This document shows positions 29,610-34,021 of a DNA stretch of 34,021 bases, piece after piece (position 1 is the stretch's first letter; each line of letters begins with the position of its first letter). The notes below the pieces were generated by a model. That model did no database searches. It saw only the letters and a program-made list of their open reading frames with translations, and was not told where the DNA came from. The DNA is taken from positions 1-34,021 of the forward strand of contig VXRC01000040.1 of NCBI GenBank assembly GCA_009838645.1. The letters run 5' to 3'. The stretch is from Gemmatimonadota bacterium. GTDB lineage: Bacteria; JAAXHH01. The position numbers were made by a program, and so were the translations under genes.

Positions 29610-32600
29610 GTGTCCTCGTTCGTACACTTGCACAACCATACCCATTACAGCCTCCTCGACGGCGCCAGCCGCATCGAGGATCTCGCCGAGACCGCCAAAG
29701 CCTTCGACATGCCCGCCATCGCCATGACCGACCATGGCAATATGTTCGGCGCCGTGGAGTTCTACAAGACCGTCACGGCCGCGGGCCTGAGGCCGATCAT
29801 CGGTTGCGAGCTGTACCTGGCCTCGGGCAGCCGGAAGGAAAAGCGCCCGGTCCGGGGCGGTGAACGGGCCGATCAGACTACTCATTTCGTCGTGCTCGCC
29901 AAGAACGCGACAGGCTACCGGAACCTGATGAAGCTCACCTCCGCCGGGTACCTCGAGGGGTTCTACTACAAGCCCCGGGTGGACATGGAACTGTTGGAGA
30001 AGCACAGCGAAGGGCTGATCGCCCTGTCCGCCTGCGCCAAGGGGCCGCTGGCCAACCTGGTGGTGGACGGCCAGATCGACCGGGCGCGGACGAAGTGCGC
30101 CCAGCTCAAGGAGGTCTTCGGATCAAACTTCTACCTGGAGATCCAGGACCACGGACTGGAGTTCGACAAGCCCATCAACAACGCGATGATCGATTTCTCC
30201 CGGGAGTTCGACCTCCCCATCGTCGCGACCAACGACGCCCACTATCTGAAGCAGGGCGACGCCCCCGCCCAGGACGTGCTGGTCTGCATTCAGACCGGGA
30301 AGGAACTGAACGACCCCAAGCGGCTCAGGTTCGCCACGGATTCGCTCTACTTCAAGAACGCCGAAGAGATGAGCCAGCTCTTCGGCCATGTTTCCGGCGC
30401 CCTGGCGAACACGGTTTCCATCGCCGAGTCCATCGAATTCGAGCTGGAAATGGGCCAGTTCAAATTCCCCCACTTCCCGCTGCCCGAAGGGTATGACAGC
30501 GCGGACGCCTACCTGCGCAAGCTGTCTTTCGACGGAATGGAGAAACGGTACGACACCGTCACCCCCGAGTTGAAGGCCCGCCTCGAATACGAACTGGGCG
30601 TCATCGGCCAGATGGGTTATCCGAGCTACTTCCTCATCGTCCTCGATATCGCCCGTTTCGCCGCCGAGCAGGGCATTCCGCTGATGACGCGGGGGTCCGG
30701 CCTGGGATGCATGGTGGCGTACGTGCTGGGCATTACGAACATCGACCCCATCGAGTACGGGCTGCTTTTCGAACGCTTCCTGAATCCCGAGCGCGTCAGC
30801 ATGCCCGATATCGACCTCGACCTCGCGGACCGAGATCGCGACAAGGTCATCAACTACGTGGTGGAGAAATACGGCAAGAACAGCGTAGCCCAGATCATCA
30901 CCTTCGGCACCATGGGGGCGAAGGCAGCGATCCGCGACGTGGGCCGCGTCCTGGGCATGTCCTACGGCGACGTGGACCGCGTGGCCAAGCTGGTACCCGG
31001 CGAACTGAAGATCACCCTCGACCGGGCCCTCGACCAGGTCCCGGAACTGAAGCAGATGGCCGACGGCGGAGGAACGGAAAGCCAACTGATTCAGTACGCG
31101 AAGACCCTTGAAGGCCTTGCGCGCCACGCGTCCGTGCACGCGGCGGGTGTGGTAATCACACCGGGCGATCTGACCGACTACGTGCCGCTGTACAAGCCGA
31201 GCAACAAGGATACGATCGTCACCCAGTATCCCGGCGAGCTCATGGAGGACATCGGCCTGCCCAAGATGGACTTCCTGGGGCTGCAGAACCTGTCGGTCAT
31301 CCAGGACGCCCTCGCGATCATCAAGGACACGACGGGCGACGAGATCGAGCTGGACGACATCCCCCTGGACGACCCGAAGACCCTGGACCTGTTCCGCAGG
31401 GGCGAGACCACGGGGATCTTCCAGTTCCACAGCGGCTGGCTCCACGAATTCCTCCGGCGGCTCCGGCCGGACGGCGTCGACGACCTGATCGCCATGAACG
31501 CGCTCTGCCGGCCCGGCCCCCTGAACGGCGGGGTGGTGGACGACTACATCGACCGCAAGCACGGGCGCAAGGAGGTCACCTATCACCACGCCGTGATGGA
31601 AACGGCCCTGAAGGAGACGTACGGCCTCATAGTCTACCAGGAGCAGGCGATGCAGATCGCCCGCGACATGGCGGGTTACACCCTGGGCCGCGCCGATTTC
31701 CTCCGGAAGGCCATGGCCAAGAAGCAGCCTGAAGTCATGGCCGAGGAACGGCGTAATTTCGTCGACGGCGCCGTGGAGAACGGCATCGAGCAGCGCACTG
31801 CGGAAGAGGTCTTCGGCCTGATCGAGTATTTCGGCGGTTACGCCTTCAACAAGAGCCACTCAACCGGGTACGCGGTACTTGCCTTTCAGGAGGCCTATTT
31901 GAAGGTGCATTTTCCGTTGCCCTTCATGGCCGCGCTGTTGTCGAACACGATGTCCAATACCGAGGAAATCGTCGTACTGATCAACGAGTGCCGGAAGATG
32001 GGCATCGAGGTGTTGCCGCCCGACGTCAACAGAAGCGACAAGACTTTCGTCGTGGAAGGCCTCTCGATCCGGTTCGGACTGTGCGCGATCAAGAACGTGG
32101 GGCAGGCCGCGGTGGAATCCATCGTCGAGGCGAGGAAAGAGCATGGAACCTTCGAGGATGTATTCGGGCTCTGCGAGCACATCGATCTTCGGCTGGTCAA
32201 CAAGCGGGTGCTTGAGTCTCTGATCCAGGCCGGCGCCTGCGACAGCCTCGAGGGGCATCGGGCGCAGTTCATGAACGTGCTCGATTCGGTCATCGAAGGC
32301 GCGCAGACTCGCCAGCAGGACCGGGAGAAGGGACAGACCTCCCTCTTCGACCTCGACGGCATGGGAGGCAGCGCAGGGCTGGAAGTTCACAAGCCCGTGC
32401 TGCCGATGGTCCCCCGGTGGGCGGCCAGCCAGGAACTGGGCTTCGAGAAGGAACTGCTCGGATTCTACGTGACGGGGCACCCGCTGAAGGAATACGAGGA
32501 AGACATCCGGGCGTTCACGACGGCGGAAATGCGGCGCCTCGAACAAGCCAACGGCCGGCAGGACGGCGTCGTGGTCGGCGGTATCGTGACCGAAATCAAG

Positions 32601-33155
32601 CCCATCGTGGACCGGAACGGCAAGACCATGGCCTTCGTCACGCTCGAAGACTTCTCCGGATCCGGCGAAGTCCTCGTCTTTTCGGAACCGTACGCCCTGT
32701 ACCGCGATCTTGTGTCGATCGACGCGCTGATCCTCGTGAACGGTCACCTGTCTAAAAAGGAAGAGGACAACAAGGTCATCGCTTCCGAGATCATCGCGTT
32801 GACGGATGCCCGGGACCGGCTGGCAAGGTCCGTCGTGGTGTCCATGGAGTACGAACAGGTCGGGGATGAAAACCTCGCGTCGCTCAAGGACGTGCTGGAG
32901 ACCTACCCGGGCAAATGCGACGTGGTGCTCGAAGTGTCGACGGCCGATCACGGCGAGATCGGCGTCAGGGCGGGGAATCATCTCCAGGTCAGACCCACGG
33001 ACGAGCTGCTGAAGACGCTGCGGGAATCGACCGGCGCGAAACGCGTACGACTGGCCGGCGCGCCCGCGCACAGCGGCGAAAGCGGATGGAAACCGGTGGA
33101 GATGAACGGCCGGAAACGGAACGGCCGGAGCCGCTGGAATGGGAACGGGAACTAG
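29610..33155 (+). CDS. dnaE: DNA polymerase III alpha subunit
   Basis: A 1181-aa replicative polymerase, close to the usual ~1160 aa of DnaE1. Domains in order: PHP (HLHNHTHYSLLDG at 6-18, TDHGNMFG, NDAHYL, all metal-ligand motifs intact), palm with catalytic Asp400 and Asp402 (PDIDLDL) and Asp554 (MDFLGLQ), fingers (YGLIVYQEQAMQIARDMAGY, FGGYAFNKSHSTGYA), tandem HhH region (about 830-890), internal beta-clamp motif QTSLF at 909-913, and an OB domain (about 975-1060, GVVVGGIVTEIKPIVDRNG). The C-terminus ends in a basic Arg/Asn/Gly tail (RKRNGRSRW). An intact PHP metal site suggests possible intrinsic proofreading, as in other DnaE with all ligands. The start is GTG 29610, with AAGGACG about 6 nt upstream. 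The 105-bp gap after it holds no clear terminator. Confidence 0.97.
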   Translation: MSSFVHLHNHTHYSLLDGASRIEDLAETAKAFDMPAIAMTDHGNMFGAVEFYKTVTAAGLRPIIGCELYLASGSRKEKRPVRGGERADQTTHFVVLAKNATGYRNLMKLTSAGYLEGFYYKPRVDMELLEKHSEGLIALSACAKGPLANLVVDGQIDRARTKCAQLKEVFGSNFYLEIQDHGLEFDKPINNAMIDFSREFDLPIVATNDAHYLKQGDAPAQDVLVCIQTGKELNDPKRLRFATDSLYFKNAEEMSQLFGHVSGALANTVSIAESIEFELEMGQFKFPHFPLPEGYDSADAYLRKLSFDGMEKRYDTVTPELKARLEYELGVIGQMGYPSYFLIVLDIARFAAEQGIPLMTRGSGLGCMVAYVLGITNIDPIEYGLLFERFLNPERVSMPDIDLDLADRDRDKVINYVVEKYGKNSVAQIITFGTMGAKAAIRDVGRVLGMSYGDVDRVAKLVPGELKITLDRALDQVPELKQMADGGGTESQLIQYAKTLEGLARHASVHAAGVVITPGDLTDYVPLYKPSNKDTIVTQYPGELMEDIGLPKMDFLGLQNLSVIQDALAIIKDTTGDEIELDDIPLDDPKTLDLFRRGETTGIFQFHSGWLHEFLRRLRPDGVDDLIAMNALCRPGPLNGGVVDDYIDRKHGRKEVTYHHAVMETALKETYGLIVYQEQAMQIARDMAGYTLGRADFLRKAMAKKQPEVMAEERRNFVDGAVENGIEQRTAEEVFGLIEYFGGYAFNKSHSTGYAVLAFQEAYLKVHFPLPFMAALLSNTMSNTEEIVVLINECRKMGIEVLPPDVNRSDKTFVVEGLSIRFGLCAIKNVGQAAVESIVEARKEHGTFEDVFGLCEHIDLRLVNKRVLESLIQAGACDSLEGHRAQFMNVLDSVIEGAQTRQQDREKGQTSLFDLDGMGGSAGLEVHKPVLPMVPRWAASQELGFEKELLGFYVTGHPLKEYEEDIRAFTTAEMRRLEQANGRQDGVVVGGIVTEIKPIVDRNGKTMAFVTLEDFSGSGEVLVFSEPYALYRDLVSIDALILVNGHLSKKEEDNKVIASEIIALTDARDRLARSVVVSMEYEQVGDENLASLKDVLETYPGKCDVVLEVSTADHGEIGVRAGNHLQVRPTDELLKTLRESTGAKRVRLAGAPAHSGESGWKPVEMNGRKRNGRSRWNGNGN

Positions 33156-33260
33156 GTGACAGGGGATGGAAATCAGGTAATGGCGTTGAGTAAACAGGTC
33201 TACGCGTAAGCAGAGAAGCCTTACCATACGGCGGAAGCTCACGTTACGGTGGGAGGATGT

Positions 33261-34021
33261 ATGTCGATCAGAATCTTAACATCTGTTTTTGCCGCGCTGG
33301 TCTTTGCAGTCGGCCTCTGGACCGCGAGTTGTGGCGGCGGCGATTCACCGACCGCGCCGACACCTACCCCACCTACCCCGCCGCCTTCGCCGCCGCCCGC
33401 GCCGACGGTCTCCGTAGTCGAAATCAGCCCGAACATGGCGACGCTGGAGGCAGGCAGGACACAACGATTCGTCGCGACCGCCAAGGCTTCCGACGGCACC
33501 GTGATCAGCGGCGTCAATTTTGCCTGGTCGAGCAGTAATACCGCCGTGGCTACCGTCAACAACAACGGGGTTGCCACGGCCGTGGCCGCCGGAACGACCA
33601 CCATCCGGGCAACTGGAAACGGCGTCTCGAGCGCGGCGGTGACGATTACGGTCACCGTGGCCGCCGTGGCAAACGTCACGGTCTCTCCTTCCTCGACCCA
33701 GGAGTTGATGATTGGAGAAACGGTCACCTTCACGGCAACGGCCCGGACGGCCGGTGGCGCTATTCGCGGTGATGTCGGTATCTCATGGGCGAGCAGCGAC
33801 ACCAGCGTAGTGACCATAACTTCCGCCGGTGTGGCCACCGCCGTCGGCGCTGGTATGGCCATGGTCCGCGCAACGGCGGACGGTATTACGAGTTCGCCGG
33901 TTACCATCAACGTGGCCGAACCCCCGCCGCCCGAGCCGGTGGTGGCCACCGTGACGGTGAGTCCGGCGGATGCGATGATCGAGGTGGGCGCGACGCAGCA
34001 GTTCGAGGCGATGGCCTTGAC
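33261..34021 (+). CDS. BIG2-repeat lipoprotein, 3' end outside the window
   Basis: An open frame from ATG 33261 to the window edge (253 codons so far). GGGAGG lies 4-5 nt upstream. The N-terminus is a lipoprotein signal (ILTSVFAALVFAVGLWTASC, lipobox Cys at about residue 24) followed by GGGD and a Pro/Thr linker (PTPTPPTPPPSPPPAP). At least two bacterial Ig-like group 2 domains follow, each about 85-90 residues: a VEISPNMATLEAGRTQRF start with WSSSNTAVATVNNNGVATAV, then a VTVSPSSTQELMIGETVTF start with WASSDTSVVTITSAGVATAV. A third begins VTVSPADAMIEVGATQQF, after a second linker PPPPEPV. BIG2 domains are cell-surface adhesion or stalk modules. What sits beyond them is unknown. The opposite-strand reading frame here is a shadow of these Val/Thr/Ala codons. 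Confidence 0.85.
   Translation, partial: MSIRILTSVFAALVFAVGLWTASCGGGDSPTAPTPTPPTPPPSPPPAPTVSVVEISPNMATLEAGRTQRFVATAKASDGTVISGVNFAWSSSNTAVATVNNNGVATAVAAGTTTIRATGNGVSSAAVTITVTVAAVANVTVSPSSTQELMIGETVTFTATARTAGGAIRGDVGISWASSDTSVVTITSAGVATAVGAGMAMVRATADGITSSPVTINVAEPPPPEPVVATVTVSPADAMIEVGATQQFEAMAL

Noticed and set aside
27680-29863. 727-codon plus-strand frame opposite serA
   Set aside because: Covers serA antisense and runs into the dnaE start in another frame; composition is not protein-like.
33156-33260. Terminator after dnaE
   Set aside because: Only a 5-bp stem GTAAG/CTTAC with no T-run.
33239-33949. 236-codon minus-strand frame with an Ala/Val/Thr-rich product
   Set aside because: Reverse complement of BIG2 repeat codons; the plus strand has RBS, signal peptide, lipobox and Ig-like domains.
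1-34021. CRISPR arrays, tRNA/rRNA genes, insertion sequences, phage genes, integration sites
   Set aside because: No regularly spaced repeats, cloverleaf-like segments, transposase motifs or terminal inverted repeats were seen by eye; a tRNAscan or ISfinder search would be decisive.

Overview
The window is GC-rich (about 60-65% by eye), densely coded bacterial chromosome with no phage, transposon, CRISPR, rRNA or tRNA signal that I can see. The gene content points to an uncultured member of the FCB group: a Bacteroidetes-type PdxJ (VNVNK motif and SIEGNP instead of the proteobacterial VNIDH/NLEMA), tandem ~800-aa FtsX-type permeases, secreted SMP-30, PQQ and Tat-exported PLP enzymes, an SSF symporter and BIG2 lipoproteins. 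A Latescibacterota/Gemmatimonadota-like source is my guess; no marker here settles it.

Layout. 1-850: 3' part of a HisC-like aminotransferase (+). 907-6343 (-): two paralogous ABC permeases and an orphan HicB antitoxin. 6530-9405 (-): sodium:solute symporter and secreted SMP-30/gluconolactonase-like protein, divergent from 9684-10946 (+), a Tat-exported class-V aminotransferase-like protein. 10943-12289 (-): MATE/ANKH-like transporter. 12387-13481 (-): D-cysteine desulfhydrase/ACC deaminase family enzyme. 13723-16477 (+): a beta-propeller-like protein and a 602-aa protein of unknown function. 16595-18497 (-): divergent MurA and a 2H phosphoesterase. 18761-22143 (+): enolase-superfamily acid-sugar dehydratase and a PQQ-dependent dehydrogenase lipoprotein. 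22147-26816 (-): catalytic M16 peptidase, non-catalytic M16 partner with an extra C-terminal domain, and an unusual carbamoyltransferase. 26882-29401 (-): PdxJ and SerA. 29610-33155 (+): DnaE. 33261-end (+): start of a BIG2-repeat lipoprotein that runs off the window.

How the genes fit together. Four loci (SSF/SMP-30, enolase-superfamily dehydratase, PQQ dehydrogenase, 602-aa protein) suggest uptake and oxidation of sugars or sugar acids, partly in the periplasm. HisC, SerA, PdxJ, the D-cysteine desulfhydrase family enzyme and the class-V protein give a PLP theme: PdxJ belongs to PLP biosynthesis and several neighbours use PLP. The M16 pair and the carbamoyltransferase look like one operon.

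Most noteworthy. (1) The carbamoyltransferase keeps the carbamoyl-phosphate site but has replaced both ornithine-side motifs. (2) Three genes without a Shine-Dalgarno have a good sigma70-like promoter whose -10 box ends 6-8 nt before the ATG, which predicts leaderless mRNAs. (3) In-frame 9-nt tandem repeats giving Gly-X-Y-like triplets occur in two proteins, with a small third example. All functional assignments are from reading motifs; no database search was possible.
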